Source: Pseudonocardia alaniniphila (GTDB lineage: Bacteria > Actinomycetota > Actinomycetes > Mycobacteriales > Pseudonocardiaceae). Taken from it: a stretch of DNA of 64,000 bases. The DNA lies in contig NZ_JAKXMK010000006.1 of assembly GCF_022524485.1 (NCBI RefSeq), forward strand, positions 156,768 to 220,767, written 5' to 3'. The position numbers were made by a program, and so were the translations under genes. Below the pieces are notes generated by a model that was not told the DNA's origin, ran no database searches, and saw only the letters and a program-made list of their open reading frames with translations. Shown here piece by piece: positions 18,478-27,543 of this stretch. The first letter of the stretch is position 1, and each line of letters begins with the position of its first letter.

Positions 18478-19070
18478 CCGCGGCGATGCCGTCCCCGCAG
18501 GCCGTCCGCAGGCGTCCCCGCCGTAGGTTGCGCAGGCGTCCCCGCCACGGGGGAGTGCTCCTACCGGTGGCCATCGGCTCGCTCGTCGCCGTCGGGCTCG
18601 GGGTGTACGGCCGGGTGCACGAGCCCACGTTCTTCGCCATCAACCTCGCCGGCTTCTCCAGCGGCGTCGCGGTCAAGGCGTGGCTCGGCACCGCAGCGTT
18701 CCTGCTGGTCCTCGTGCAGCTCGGCTCGTCGATGCTGATGTACGGGCGCTTCCCGCGCGTCCGCGCACCGCACTGGGTACCGGCGCTGCACCGCTGGTCG
18801 GGCCGGGTGGCGGTGCTGTTGACCGTGCCGGTTGCGGTGCACTGCCTCTACGCGCTCGGGTTCCAGGGCGGCAGCCTGCGCGCGCTCCTGCACTCGCTCT
18901 TCGGGTGCTTCTTCTACGGCGCCTTCGTCACCAAGATGTTGTTGCTACAGAGGTCACACACCCCGGCATGGAGCCTTCCAGTGCTGGGCGGGATGGTGTT
19001 CACGGCGATGACCGCCCTCTGGCTGACCTCCTCGGTGTGGTTCTTCACCACATCGGGCCTGACTTTCTGA
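18474..19070 (+). CDS. Multi-pass membrane protein, DUF6529/ferric-reductase-like
   Basis: A 198-residue integral membrane protein with an Arg-rich cytoplasmic N-terminus (about residues 10-25) and four to five hydrophobic helices. Histidines lie in or next to helices (LHRWSGRVAVLL, VAVHCLYALGF, LLHSLFGCFFYG), compatible with heme coordination in a cytochrome b561 or ferric-reductase-like fold. I take it to be of the DUF6529 type from memory. The GTG start overlaps the upstream stop. With the Rieske lipoprotein downstream it could form an electron path across or on the outer face of the membrane (inference). Confidence 0.7.
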   Translation: MTAAMPSPQAVRRRPRRRLRRRPRHGGVLLPVAIGSLVAVGLGVYGRVHEPTFFAINLAGFSSGVAVKAWLGTAAFLLVLVQLGSSMLMYGRFPRVRAPHWVPALHRWSGRVAVLLTVPVAVHCLYALGFQGGSLRALLHSLFGCFFYGAFVTKMLLLQRSHTPAWSLPVLGGMVFTAMTALWLTSSVWFFTTSGLTF

Positions 19071-19080
19071 GGAGTTCCTC

Positions 19081-19542
19081 GTGCACGCCAAGCTCCCCAC
19101 CCCGGCCCTTCCGCGGCGGGCTGTCATGGTCGGCGCCTGCGGCGTCTGTGCCGCGGCGCTGAGCGCCTGCAGCAGCTACGGCTCCGGCGGTTCGGCCGCC
19201 CCGGCCCCGGCGCCCGCTCCCACCGGTGCCCCAGGTGGGGCGTCGTCCGGTGGCGGCGGCGCGCTCACCAGCACCACCGACGTCCCGGTCGGCGGTGGCA
19301 CGATCTTCGCGGAGCGGCAGGTTGTCGTCACCCAGCCGACGGCCGGTGAGTTCAAGGCGTTCTCCTCGACGTGCACCCACGAGGGATGCACCGTCTCCCA
19401 GGTGTCCGACGGCACGATCAACTGCCCGTGCCACGGCAGCCGGTTCTCCGTCACCGACGGCTCCGTGGTCCGCGGGCCTGCGCAGTCGCCGCTGCCCGCG
19501 ATGAACATCCAGGTGGAAGGCAACTCGATCGTCCTGGCGTGA
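19081..19542 (+). CDS. Exported Rieske [2Fe-2S] lipoprotein
   Basis: A 153-residue exported iron-sulfur protein. It has a Tat-like RR (residues 12-13), a hydrophobic stretch and a lipobox LSAC with Cys30, then a Gly/Pro/Ala linker to about 62. The Rieske ligands are complete: Cys98 and His100 in CTHEGC, Cys115 and His118 in CPCHGS, with Cys103 and Cys117 placed for the usual disulfide. It is third in the ECF-sigma-controlled operon, 10 bp after the membrane protein. It is likely an electron carrier or a redox sensor at the outer face of the membrane. Confidence 0.88.
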   Translation: MHAKLPTPALPRRAVMVGACGVCAAALSACSSYGSGGSAAPAPAPAPTGAPGGASSGGGGALTSTTDVPVGGGTIFAERQVVVTQPTAGEFKAFSSTCTHEGCTVSQVSDGTINCPCHGSRFSVTDGSVVRGPAQSPLPAMNIQVEGNSIVLA

Positions 19543-19660
19543 GCCCGCGGTGCGGCACGTCACGCTGCGCGCGAGAGGCCCTCGGCGGGCGCCGTTCACT
19601 AGACTCCGACACCTGGCCCGTACACGGCGCAGACGCCGCGGGCGGCGAGGAGTCGCAGTG

Positions 19661-19711
19661 ATGAGCAGGTCGAGGACGGCGACGATCAGCGCGAAGACGG
19701 CGAAGCGATGA
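19661..19711 (+). CDS. Possible 16-residue leader peptide overlapping mutA
   Basis: ATG at 19661 follows GAGGAG (19647-19652) with 8-bp spacing, a better ribosome site than mutA has. It encodes [16 protein letters not shown], and its TGA overlaps the mutA ATG as ATGA. A translational-coupling leader is plausible, but a chance ORF cannot be excluded. Confidence 0.3.
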   Translation: MSRSRTATISAKTAKR

Positions 19712-21672
19712 ACACGGCGAAGGTCGGCAGCGACGCACTGGACGCCGGCGCCCCGGCCGAACCGGAGGAGCTCTCGCTCGCGGCGGACTTCCCACCCGCT
19801 CGCCGCGACGACTGGCTCCGGCTCGTGGACGAGGTCGTGCGCCGGTCCGGGCGGATCGGCGAGGACGCACCGCCCGGCGCGGGGTTCGAGAAGCTGACCA
19901 GGACCGGTCCCGGCGGTCTTCGCGTACGCCCGCTCTACACGGCCGAGGACGCACCACGGCTCGACGTCGGTGTGCCCGGCGCGGCCCCATACGTGCGGGG
20001 TGCCGGGGCCGCCGGATCGGCGCCGGACGGATGGGACGTCCGGCAGCGGCACGCCGAACCCGACCCCGCACTCGCGCGGCAGGCCGTGCTGGCGGACCTG
20101 GAGAACGGCGTGCGGTCGATCTGGCTGGCCGTCGGCGCGGGAGCCACTGCCGTCGCCGACCTGCCCTCCGTGCTCGGCGACGTGCTTCTCGACCTGGCGC
20201 CCGTCGTCCTCGACGCCTCCGCCGCCCCCACCGACACCGAGATGGAGGCCGCGGAAGCGTTCCTCGAGCTCGCCGCTGAGCGCGCGGTGCGGCCTGCCGA
20301 CCTGCTCGGCACGCTCGGTCTCGACCCCGTCGGACGGCGGGTGCGTACCGGCGAGGGTCCGGACATCGCCGAGGTGATCCCGCTGGCCCGGCGCGTCGCC
20401 GAGGAGTTCCCGCAGGTGCGGGCCGTCGTGGTGAACGCGCTGCCGGTCCACGGGGCAGGGGCGTCCGACGCGCAGGAGCTGGGCTGGTCACTCGCGGCGG
20501 GCCTGGAGTACCTGCGCGTGCTCACCGGCAGCGGGGGTCGCGAGGGCGACTTCGCCGGTCTGGACCTGGCCACCGCGAGCCGGTTGCTCGAGTTCCGCTA
20601 CGCCGCCACCGCCGAGCAGTTCCCCACGATCGCGAAGCTGCGAGCGGCCCGGCGGCTCTGGGCGCGTGTCACCGAGGTGTGCGGCTCGCCGGAGCCGCAG
20701 CGCCAGCACGCGGTCGGCTCGCCGGCGATGCTCACCCGGCGCGACCCCTACGGCAACCTGCTGCGTGGCACTCTCGCGGGATTCGCCGCCGGGGTCGGTG
20801 GTGCCGACGCGGTCACCGTCGCGCCGTTCGATGCCGCCCTCGGGGCCTCCGAGCCGTTCTCCCGGCGGATCGCGCGCAACACCCAGTCGCTGCTCATGGA
20901 GGAGGCGCACCTCGCCCGGGTGATCGACCCGGCCGGCGGCTCCTGGTACGTCGAGTCGCTCACCGCGGAGCTGGCTCGCGCGGCATGGGCGTTCTTCCAG
21001 GACATCGAGGCCGCAGGCGGTGCGCTCGCCGCGATCGGGTCCGGCTTCCTGGCCGAGCAGGTGGCGATGGTCCGTGGGCGCAGGCTGGCCGACGTGGCCA
21101 CGCGCCGGGCTGCCATCACCGGGGTGAGCGAGTTCGCCGATCCCGCCGAGAAGCCGGTGGAGCGTCGCCCCGTGCCCGAGGCCCCCGGTGGCGGGTTGCC
21201 GCGGTTCCGGCTCGCCGAGCCGTTCGAGGCCTACCGGGACCGGTCCGACGCCCTTCTCGCGGCCACCGGGGCCCGTCCGCGCGCGTTTCTCGCCACGCTC
21301 GGGCCGCTGTCCGCTTACACCGCCCGGGCCGGCTTCGCCCGCAACCTCCTGCAGGCGGGTGGGATCGAGATGCCGGAGGCCGGGCCCACCACCACGGCCG
21401 ACGAGGTCGCCGCCGAGTTCGCCGAGGCGGCCACGCCGGTGGCGGTCCTGTGTTCCACCGACGCGCTCTACCGCGAGCGGGGTGAGGAGACGGTGGCGGC
21501 GCTGCGCGACGCGGGCGCCCGTTACGTGCTCCTCGCGGGCACGGTCGCCGTCCCCGGTGTGGACGACACGCTCTACACCGGCGTCGATGCGCTGGCAGTG
21601 ATCGAGTCGGTATACGCGGCCCAGGAGATCGCGCAGACGCCACGAGCGACGGCACAGGAGGGGGCGCGATGA
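19708..21672 (+). CDS. mutA: Methylmalonyl-CoA mutase small subunit
   Basis: A 654-residue non-catalytic partner of the B12-dependent methylmalonyl-CoA mutase, which interconverts methylmalonyl-CoA and succinyl-CoA in propionate metabolism and supplies precursors for polyketides. The barrel half resembles MutB ([33 protein letters not shown]). The C-terminal B12-like domain ([22 protein letters not shown] onward) lacks the DxHxxG motif, as expected for the small subunit. It overlaps mutB by 4 bp (ATGA). Confidence 0.95.
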   Translation: MNTAKVGSDALDAGAPAEPEELSLAADFPPARRDDWLRLVDEVVRRSGRIGEDAPPGAGFEKLTRTGPGGLRVRPLYTAEDAPRLDVGVPGAAPYVRGAGAAGSAPDGWDVRQRHAEPDPALARQAVLADLENGVRSIWLAVGAGATAVADLPSVLGDVLLDLAPVVLDASAAPTDTEMEAAEAFLELAAERAVRPADLLGTLGLDPVGRRVRTGEGPDIAEVIPLARRVAEEFPQVRAVVVNALPVHGAGASDAQELGWSLAAGLEYLRVLTGSGGREGDFAGLDLATASRLLEFRYAATAEQFPTIAKLRAARRLWARVTEVCGSPEPQRQHAVGSPAMLTRRDPYGNLLRGTLAGFAAGVGGADAVTVAPFDAALGASEPFSRRIARNTQSLLMEEAHLARVIDPAGGSWYVESLTAELARAAWAFFQDIEAAGGALAAIGSGFLAEQVAMVRGRRLADVATRRAAITGVSEFADPAEKPVERRPVPEAPGGGLPRFRLAEPFEAYRDRSDALLAATGARPRAFLATLGPLSAYTARAGFARNLLQAGGIEMPEAGPTTTADEVAAEFAEAATPVAVLCSTDALYRERGEETVAALRDAGARYVLLAGTVAVPGVDDTLYTGVDALAVIESVYAAQEIAQTPRATAQEGAR

Positions 21673-23840
21673 CGAGCCTGCCCGACTTCACCCAGGTCCC
21701 CCTGGAGAGCGGCGTGGAGGGCGGGACCGGGCAGTGGCCCGCTGATGTCCCGGCCTGGGACTCCCCGGAGGGGATCGCGGTGAAGCCGCTGTACACGGCG
21801 GCTGATCTCGCCGACGTGGACTTCCTCGGCACGTACCCGGGCATCGCGCCGTACCTGCGCGGCCCGTACCCCACGATGTACACGACCCAGCCATGGACGA
21901 TCCGCCAGTACGCCGGGTTCTCCACGGCCACGGAGTCCAACGCGTTCTACCGGCGCAACCTCGCCGCCGGGCAGAAGGGGCTGTCGATCGCGTTCGATCT
22001 GGCCACCCACCGCGGCTACGACTCCGACCACCCGCGCGTGGCGGGTGACGTGGGCATGGCGGGCGTCGCGATCGACTCGATCTACGACATGCGGCGGCTC
22101 TTCGAGGGCATCCCGCTCGGCGAGATGTCGGTGTCGATGACGATGAACGGTGCCGTGCTGCCCGTGCTCGCGCTCTACATCGTGGCCGCGGAGGAGCAGG
22201 GCGTCCCCCACGACAAGCTCACCGGGACCATCCAGAACGACATCCTTAAAGAGTTCATGGTCCGCAACACCTACATCTACCCGCCGCAGCCCTCGATGCA
22301 GATCATCTCGGACATCTTCTCGTTCACCTCACGGGAGATGCCGCGGTTCAACTCGATCTCCATCTCCGGCTACCACATCCAGGAGGCGGGAGCCACCAAC
22401 GACCTCGAGCTCGCCTACACCCTCGCCGACGGCGTGGAGTACCTGCGGGCCGGGCTCGACGCGGGCCTTTCCATCGACCGGTTCGCGCCGCGCCTGTCGT
22501 TCTTCTGGGCCATCGGGATGAACTTCTTCATGGAGGTCGCGAAGCTGCGGGCGGCGCGCCTGTTGTGGGCGAAGCTCGTGAAGCAGTTCTCCCCGCAGAA
22601 CGAGAAGTCGCTGTCGCTGCGCACCCACTCCCAGACCTCCGGCTGGTCGCTGACGGCGCAGGACGTCTACAACAACGTGATCCGCACCTGCGTCGAGGCG
22701 ATGGCGGCGACCCAGGGCCACACGCAGAGCCTGCACACCAACGCGCTGGACGAGGCGCTCGCGCTGCCCACCGACTTCTCCGCGCGCATCGCGCGCAACA
22801 CGCAACTGCTGTTGCAGCAGGAGTCCGGCACCACGAGGGTGATCGACCCGTGGGGCGGCAGCTACTACGTCGAGCGGCTCACCTACGACCTCGCCCGCCG
22901 CGCCTGGGCGCACATCCAGGAGGTGGAGAAGGCAGGCGGGATGGCGCAGGCCATCGACGCCGGCATCCCGAAGCTGCGCGTGGAGGAGGCCGCGGCCCGC
23001 ACGCAGGCGCGGATCGACTCGGGTCGCCAGCCGGTGATCGGCGTGAACAAGTACGTGGTCGCCGAGGACGAGGACGTCGAGGTCCTGAGGGTCGACAACG
23101 CCGGGGTGCGTCGCGAGCAGCTGGAGAAGCTGCGGCGGCTGCGCGAGGAGCGCGACTCGCGCGAGGTCGACGCGGCGCTGCAGGCGCTGACGAGCGCGGC
23201 CGCGCAGATCGCGGAGGGCGCGGCGCGCAGCGACGAACAGAACCTGCTGGCCCTGGCGGTGAGCGCGGCGCGCGCGAAGGCCACCGTGGGGGAGATCTCC
23301 GACGCGCTGGAGAAGGTGTTCGGGCGCCACGCCGGTCAGGTGCGCATCATCTCCGGTGTGTACTCCGAGGAGGCCGGGTCGAGCCCGGCGATCGACCGGG
23401 CGCGCGAGCTGGTGGACGAGTTCGCGGCGGAGGAGGGGCGCCAGCCGCGCATCCTCGTCGCGAAGATGGGCCAGGACGGGCACGACCGCGGCCAGAAGGT
23501 GATCGCCACCGCGTTCGCCGACCTCGGCTTCGACGTCGACGTCGGCCCGCTGTTCCAGACCCCGGGTGAGGTGGCCCGGCAGGCGGTGGAGGCCGACGTG
23601 CACGTCGTCGGGGTCAACTCGCTCGCCGCGGGGCACCTCACGCTGGTCCCGGAGCTGCGGGAGGAGCTCGCGAAGCTGGACCGCGCCGACATCATGGTCG
23701 TGGTGGGCGGCGTGATCCCGCCCGGGGACTACCCGGCCCTGCACGATGCGGGCGCTGCGGCGGTGTTCGGCCCGGGCACCGTGATCGCCGAGGCCGCCGT
23801 GGACCTGCTGCAGAAGCTGGCGGCCCAGCACAGGGCGTGA
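21669..23840 (+). CDS. mutB: Methylmalonyl-CoA mutase large (catalytic) subunit
   Basis: A 723-residue catalytic subunit. The substrate barrel carries [16 protein letters not shown] and [20 protein letters not shown]. The cobalamin domain has the base-off B12 motif D-x-H-x-x-G (Asp603, His605, Gly608 in [10 protein letters not shown]). The length is standard. It is coupled to mutA, and the MeaB chaperone gene follows 35 bp downstream, the classic three-gene arrangement. Confidence 0.97.
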   Translation: MTSLPDFTQVPLESGVEGGTGQWPADVPAWDSPEGIAVKPLYTAADLADVDFLGTYPGIAPYLRGPYPTMYTTQPWTIRQYAGFSTATESNAFYRRNLAAGQKGLSIAFDLATHRGYDSDHPRVAGDVGMAGVAIDSIYDMRRLFEGIPLGEMSVSMTMNGAVLPVLALYIVAAEEQGVPHDKLTGTIQNDILKEFMVRNTYIYPPQPSMQIISDIFSFTSREMPRFNSISISGYHIQEAGATNDLELAYTLADGVEYLRAGLDAGLSIDRFAPRLSFFWAIGMNFFMEVAKLRAARLLWAKLVKQFSPQNEKSLSLRTHSQTSGWSLTAQDVYNNVIRTCVEAMAATQGHTQSLHTNALDEALALPTDFSARIARNTQLLLQQESGTTRVIDPWGGSYYVERLTYDLARRAWAHIQEVEKAGGMAQAIDAGIPKLRVEEAAARTQARIDSGRQPVIGVNKYVVAEDEDVEVLRVDNAGVRREQLEKLRRLREERDSREVDAALQALTSAAAQIAEGAARSDEQNLLALAVSAARAKATVGEISDALEKVFGRHAGQVRIISGVYSEEAGSSPAIDRARELVDEFAAEEGRQPRILVAKMGQDGHDRGQKVIATAFADLGFDVDVGPLFQTPGEVARQAVEADVHVVGVNSLAAGHLTLVPELREELAKLDRADIMVVVGGVIPPGDYPALHDAGAAAVFGPGTVIAEAAVDLLQKLAAQHRA

Positions 23841-23875
23841 GCCACCGCCGATGCGGCGAGCTCGGGAGGAGGGCC

Positions 23876-24859
23876 GTGGCCCGCGAGATCGATGTGCCGG
23901 CCCTCGTCAAGGGGGTGCTCGGCGGCTCACGCGCGGTGCTGGCCCGTGCCATCACCCTCGTCGAGTCGAACCGCACCGACCACCGGCAGGCGGCGCAGCA
24001 GCTGTTGATGGAGCTGGCGCCGGAAGCCGTCACGTCGCGGCGGGTCGGGATCAGCGGCCTGCCCGGCGTCGGGAAGTCGACGTTCATCGAGCGGCTCGGC
24101 ACGCGGCTCACCGGCGCGGGGCACCGCGTCGCTGTGCTCGCCGTCGACCCGTCCTCCACCCGGACCAAGGGCTCGATCCTGGGTGACAAGACGAGGATGG
24201 CCGCCCTGGCCGTCGACGAGAATGCGTTCATCCGCCCCTCCCCGAGCGCCGGCACGCTCGGTGGGGTGGCGCGCGCCACCCGCGAGTCGATCGTGCTGGT
24301 GGAGGCGGCCGGATACGACGTGGTGCTCGTGGAGACGGTCGGCGTCGGCCAGTCCGAGGTGGCCGTGGCCGGAATGGTCGACACGTTCCTGCTGCTCACG
24401 ATCGCCCGCACCGGCGACTCGCTGCAGGGGATCAAGAAGGGCATCCTCGAGCTGGCCGACGTGATCGCGGTCAACAAGGCCGACGGCCCGCACGAGAAGG
24501 ACGCCACACGTGCGGCGAGCGAGCTCGCCGGCGCCCTGCGGCTCGTGACGCCCCCGAATGCCGTGTGGCGTCCCCGGGTGCTGGCCTGCAGCGCCCAGAG
24601 TGGCGCCGCCATGGCGGAGGTCTGGGCCGCCGTCGAGGCCCACCGCGCCGCGCTGGAGGAGGCGGGCGAGCTGGCCGGCCGCCGCGCCGACCAGCAGGTT
24701 CAGTGGATGTGGGCGATGGTCCGCGACCAGCTGATGGACCGGCTGCAGTCCGACCGCACCGTGCGCGAGGCGATCCCCCAGCTCGAACGCGACGTGCGCG
24801 GCGGGGAGCTCACCCCCACCCTCGGTGCGCAGGAGATCCTGAAGCGCCTGGGTCTCTGA
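23876..24859 (+). CDS. meaB: Methylmalonyl-CoA mutase-associated GTPase MeaB
   Basis: A 327-residue G3E GTPase that protects and reloads the mutase with adenosylcobalamin. It has P-loop GLPGVGKST, switch regions AVDPSSTRTKGSILGDKTRM and ETVGVGQSEV, and base-recognition NKADGP. The preferred GTG at 23876 (MAREIDVP) follows GGGAGGAGG. A GTG at 23837 overlapping the mutB stop is an alternative and would add 13 residues. Confidence 0.93.
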   Translation: MAREIDVPALVKGVLGGSRAVLARAITLVESNRTDHRQAAQQLLMELAPEAVTSRRVGISGLPGVGKSTFIERLGTRLTGAGHRVAVLAVDPSSTRTKGSILGDKTRMAALAVDENAFIRPSPSAGTLGGVARATRESIVLVEAAGYDVVLVETVGVGQSEVAVAGMVDTFLLLTIARTGDSLQGIKKGILELADVIAVNKADGPHEKDATRAASELAGALRLVTPPNAVWRPRVLACSAQSGAAMAEVWAAVEAHRAALEEAGELAGRRADQQVQWMWAMVRDQLMDRLQSDRTVREAIPQLERDVRGGELTPTLGAQEILKRLGL

Positions 24860-24948
24860 GCAACGGGCCGCCGCGGCCGACCAGCAGGGCTTGGCGGGTC
24901 CGGCGCGCCTCGCACATTTGTTCGCCCAAGATCGATTACGTTGTCCGG

Positions 24949-25752
24949 GTGCTCGGGGTAAGTCACGCAACGTCCGGTGCAGCCCTCGGGCTCGCAGTCG
25001 CAGGATTCGCACCACGGTGGGTGGGCGTCGAACCGAGTGCGGGGACGGTGCTGACCTTCGCCGCTGTGTGCGCGGGCGCCGCGTTGCTGCCCGACCTGGA
25101 CCATCCGTCGTCGATGGCGACCCGGCGGTTCTCCGTGGCGTCGTGGTTGGCCTGCTACCTGGTCCGTCCGCTGTCGGGCTTCGTCTACGACCTGACCAAG
25201 GGACGCCGGGACACCGGCAAGGGCACGCACCGCGGGCTCACCCACACCGTGGCGGCGGCCGTGCTGATCGGCCTCGCCGTCAACTTCGCGTCGGGCCGCT
25301 GGGGCACTCCGGTGCTGGTCGGAACGCTCTTCGTCTGCATAGCCCTGGCGATCAAAGGGCTCGACGCGCTGGTGCCTGGCCCACCGTCGCTGGTGATCGC
25401 GGGTTTCCTGACCTACGCGGTGGAGGAGTTCGTGCCGGGCGGCACGGCGGGCACGGCCGGCTGGCTCGGCTCGGCCGTGGCGCTGGGCATGGTGGTCCAT
25501 TCGGTCGGCGACGCGATCACCGAGTCCGGCGCCCCGCTGCTGTGGCCCATCCGGATCCGCAAGCGCAGCTGGTATCCGGTCGGGAGCCCGCGCCCGCTGC
25601 GTTTCCGCACCGGCGGGCGGGTCGAGACCTGGGTTGTCGCGCCTGCCCTCACCGTGGCGACGTTCGTGCTGGCCGGGCTCGTCGTGCCCGGCGTGCGCCC
25701 GATGCTGCTGGACCTGCAGGCCGAAGTGGTGCGGCTGTTCGCCGGTGCCTGA
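24949..25752 (+). CDS. YdjM-like membrane metal-dependent hydrolase
   Basis: A 267-residue integral membrane protein of the YdjM (LexA-binding, membrane-bound hydrolase-like) family. The metal-site type motifs LLPDLDHPSS and THRGLTHT lie near the cytoplasmic ends of helices, and five to six hydrophobic segments follow. The GTG at 24949 is preceded by TACGTT (24937-24942) with a six-base gap, the leaderless pattern; the frame upstream of it is noise. Its biochemical role is not established. It stands between meaB and a dehydrogenase without overlap. Confidence 0.78.
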   Translation: MLGVSHATSGAALGLAVAGFAPRWVGVEPSAGTVLTFAAVCAGAALLPDLDHPSSMATRRFSVASWLACYLVRPLSGFVYDLTKGRRDTGKGTHRGLTHTVAAAVLIGLAVNFASGRWGTPVLVGTLFVCIALAIKGLDALVPGPPSLVIAGFLTYAVEEFVPGGTAGTAGWLGSAVALGMVVHSVGDAITESGAPLLWPIRIRKRSWYPVGSPRPLRFRTGGRVETWVVAPALTVATFVLAGLVVPGVRPMLLDLQAEVVRLFAGA

Positions 25753-25795
25753 CGGCCTCCGCCGTGCCCGTTGCGTGAGGGGCGATGATGGTCGC

Positions 25796-26623
25796 GTGGA
25801 CGAACATGCAGGCCTCCCGCCCCGCCCGGTGATCGGCGTGCTGCACCCCGGCGCCATGGGTGCGGCCCTCGGAGCAGCCCTCAAGCCCGTGGCCGGCGCC
25901 GTGATCTGGGCGGCCGCCGGACGCAGCAACGCCACGTCGAAGCGCGCGGAGCTCGCCGATCTCGTCGGCGTACCCGACGTCGCCGCGATGGCGGCCCGCT
26001 CGCACGTGATCGTCTCGATCTGCCCGCCGCACGCCGCCGTCGACGTGGCCGAGCAGGTGGCCGCGGCGCTGGCCGACCGCTCGGACCGGCCGATCTACGT
26101 CGACGCGAATGCCGTCTCCCCGGACACCGTGCGGCGGATCGGCACGGTCCTGGGCGCCGAGAACGTCGTGGACGGGGCTGTCATCGGGCCGCCGGCATGG
26201 GAGGCCGGGCACACCGTGCTGTTGCTCTCCGGCACGCACGCCGCCACGGTGGCGCAGCTGTTCGCCGGTTCGCCGTTCGAGGCCCGCGTGCTCGGCCCCG
26301 ACCTGGGCTCGGCGAGCGCGCTCAAGGCCTGCTACGCGATGCAGAGCAAGGCGATGCCCGCTGTCTGGCTCGCGGTGGCCGAGGCCGCGCGCGGCTACGG
26401 CGTGCAGGATGCGCTGGGTGATCTGCTGGCCCGCGACGGGGTGGACCTCGCCGGTGTCCTGGACAAGCTGAGTGCACAGGCTGGCCCGAAGGCCTGGCGC
26501 TGGGTGGGGGAGATGGAGGAGGCCGCCGACACGGTGGCCGGTGTGGGCGTACCCGACGGGTTCTCCCGGGCTGCCGCCGAGATGTACCGGCGGATGGCGC
26601 AGGACCACCCGGCGGATTCCTGA
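25796..26623 (+). CDS. NAD(P)-binding 6-phosphogluconate-dehydrogenase-like protein (DUF1932 C-terminus)
   Basis: A 275-residue protein with an N-terminal Rossmann fold (IGVLHPGAMGAALGAAL, about residues 12-28) and a beta-hydroxyacid-dehydrogenase-type stretch (IVSICPPHAAVDVAEQV). An all-helical C-terminal half follows (LGSASALKACYAMQSKAMPAVW), of the DUF1932 type. It probably oxidises a hydroxy acid, but no substrate residue stands out. The chosen start is GTG at 25796, preceded by GAGGGG. A strong hairpin 22 bp after the stop ends the unit. Confidence 0.75.
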   Translation: MDEHAGLPPRPVIGVLHPGAMGAALGAALKPVAGAVIWAAAGRSNATSKRAELADLVGVPDVAAMAARSHVIVSICPPHAAVDVAEQVAAALADRSDRPIYVDANAVSPDTVRRIGTVLGAENVVDGAVIGPPAWEAGHTVLLLSGTHAATVAQLFAGSPFEARVLGPDLGSASALKACYAMQSKAMPAVWLAVAEAARGYGVQDALGDLLARDGVDLAGVLDKLSAQAGPKAWRWVGEMEEAADTVAGVGVPDGFSRAAAEMYRRMAQDHPADS

Positions 26624-26644
26624 GGCGGATCGCGAAGGACCGAA

Positions 26645-26687
26645 CGACCGCCGCCGCACCGGGGGGAGGGTAGGGCGGCGGCGGTCG
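26645..26687. terminator. Hairpin terminator after the dehydrogenase gene
   Basis: A 13-bp perfect stem, CGACCGCCGCCGC with GCGGCGGCGGTCG, and a 17-base G-rich loop. It could also serve a minus-strand transcript of the small ORF at 26719-26862. Confidence 0.7.
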
Positions 26688-26718
26688 ACGGGGCGGGGTG
26701 TCGCCCCGGTCTCGTGGG

Positions 26719-26862
26719 CTAGTGGTCCACCAGGTCCGCGGTGTCTCGCGGGTCCTGGCTCCAGCCCCGGTTGGTCACCGATTTCCAACCGCGGTTGCCC
26801 GGCACGACAGGTGCCACCGCGCCGCCGACGGCGGCCGTGGTTTTCTGTGACGTGCGGTGCAT
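26719..26862 (-). CDS. Possible small protein with a repeated NRGW motif
   Basis: A 47-codon ORF starting MHRTSQKTTAAVGGAVAPVV and ending DTADLVDH. The motif NRGW occurs twice, six residues apart. About 85% of third codon positions are G or C, as expected of a coding frame here, and the stop is followed by a good hairpin. Against it: no ribosome site before the ATG, and the frame stays open upstream without a start. I do not recognise a family. Confidence 0.3.
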   Translation of the reverse strand: MHRTSQKTTAAVGGAVAPVVPGNRGWKSVTNRGWSQDPRDTADLVDH

Positions 26863-26992
26863 GTGGGACAGCTTGGACTGTTGTGGCTCATGAGATCCAA
26901 TCGTCCCGAGAATCTCACTCGAAGGTGTTCCGACCAGCGGGCTTAAGGTGCTTGCGAACCGGCGGGGTTGTTGTCGGCCGGTTCGTGACGGT

Positions 26993-27441
26993 CAGGTCGT
27001 GCTCCACCTCGGCCGTCGGATGAACCGGATCCTCGAGGTCGACGAGCGGCTGGGATATGCGCTGATCGAGCCGGGAGTGACCTTCTGGGAGCTTCGTGCC
27101 GAGCTCGCTCGCCGTGGCGACACGAGACCTCCCGGCGGATCCTCGCCGAGCACGGGCTCGACTACGCGGCGGAGTTCGTCTGCGGTCCACGCGCTGCCCG
27201 TGCCCTGCATGTCGTGATCTTCAACCGGGAGACCCCGACGAGGCCTCGAGGGTGGACGCCGCCTACGAGGCGCTCGTTGCCGCCTACGACGCGCTGGGCT
27301 GTCCGATCGGGCGGACGCCGACCGACCGGCAGGAATGGGCGATGCGGCGGCTGCCCGAGTTTCCGGAGCCTGACGTCGGGCATCAAGTCGGCACTCGACC
27401 CGAAGGGAATCATCGCGCCCGGAAAGTACGGCATCGCATGA
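26993..27441 (+). pseudogene. Decayed FAD-linked oxidase (4-cresol dehydrogenase/vanillyl-alcohol oxidase type)
   Basis: Pieces of one flavoenzyme appear in different frames. First, LHLGRRMNRILEVDERLGYA and IEPGVTFWELRAEL, typical of the FAD-binding domain. Then, from about 27124 in another frame, ETSRRILAEHGLDYAAEF and LHVVIFNRETP. Then in a third frame DEASRVDAAYEALVAAYDAL, and back again to IKSALDPKGIIAPGKYGIA, the usual C-terminus of this family. At least three frame changes and a large internal deletion, including most of the catalytic cap, rule out function. It was probably once part of a phenolics-oxidation operon. Confidence 0.75.
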
Positions 27442-27488
27442 GCACACCTATCAGTCGTTCCGGCGGCGGGATCGTCGTCAACCACTAG
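27438..27488 (+). pseudogene. 16-codon remnant of a gene once coupled to the flavin oxidase
   Basis: ATG overlaps the TGA of the decayed oxidase as ATGA, the normal spacing of an operon partner. The frame then stops after 16 codons (MSTPISRSGGGIVVNH). A truncated downstream gene is the simplest reading; a chance ORF is possible. Confidence 0.3.
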
Positions 27489-27543
27489 TTGTGAGCTGCG
27501 TGCCACCAGATCAACCGTCACTACGGTATTAGATTGGATCGAC

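Larger units (their letters stand above)
26624..27543. other. 920-bp stretch without an intact recognised gene
   Basis: It holds, in order, a hairpin terminator, a possible 47-codon minus-strand ORF, a decayed flavin-oxidase gene, a 16-codon remnant overlapping its stop, and the short cysC promoter. Local composition is less GC-rich than the flanks around 26840-26960. Confidence 0.7.

Noticed and set aside
22329..23831. 500-codon minus-strand frame opposite mutB
   Set aside because: It is antisense to a conserved catalytic gene; composition is the complement of MutB codons with no motif of its own.
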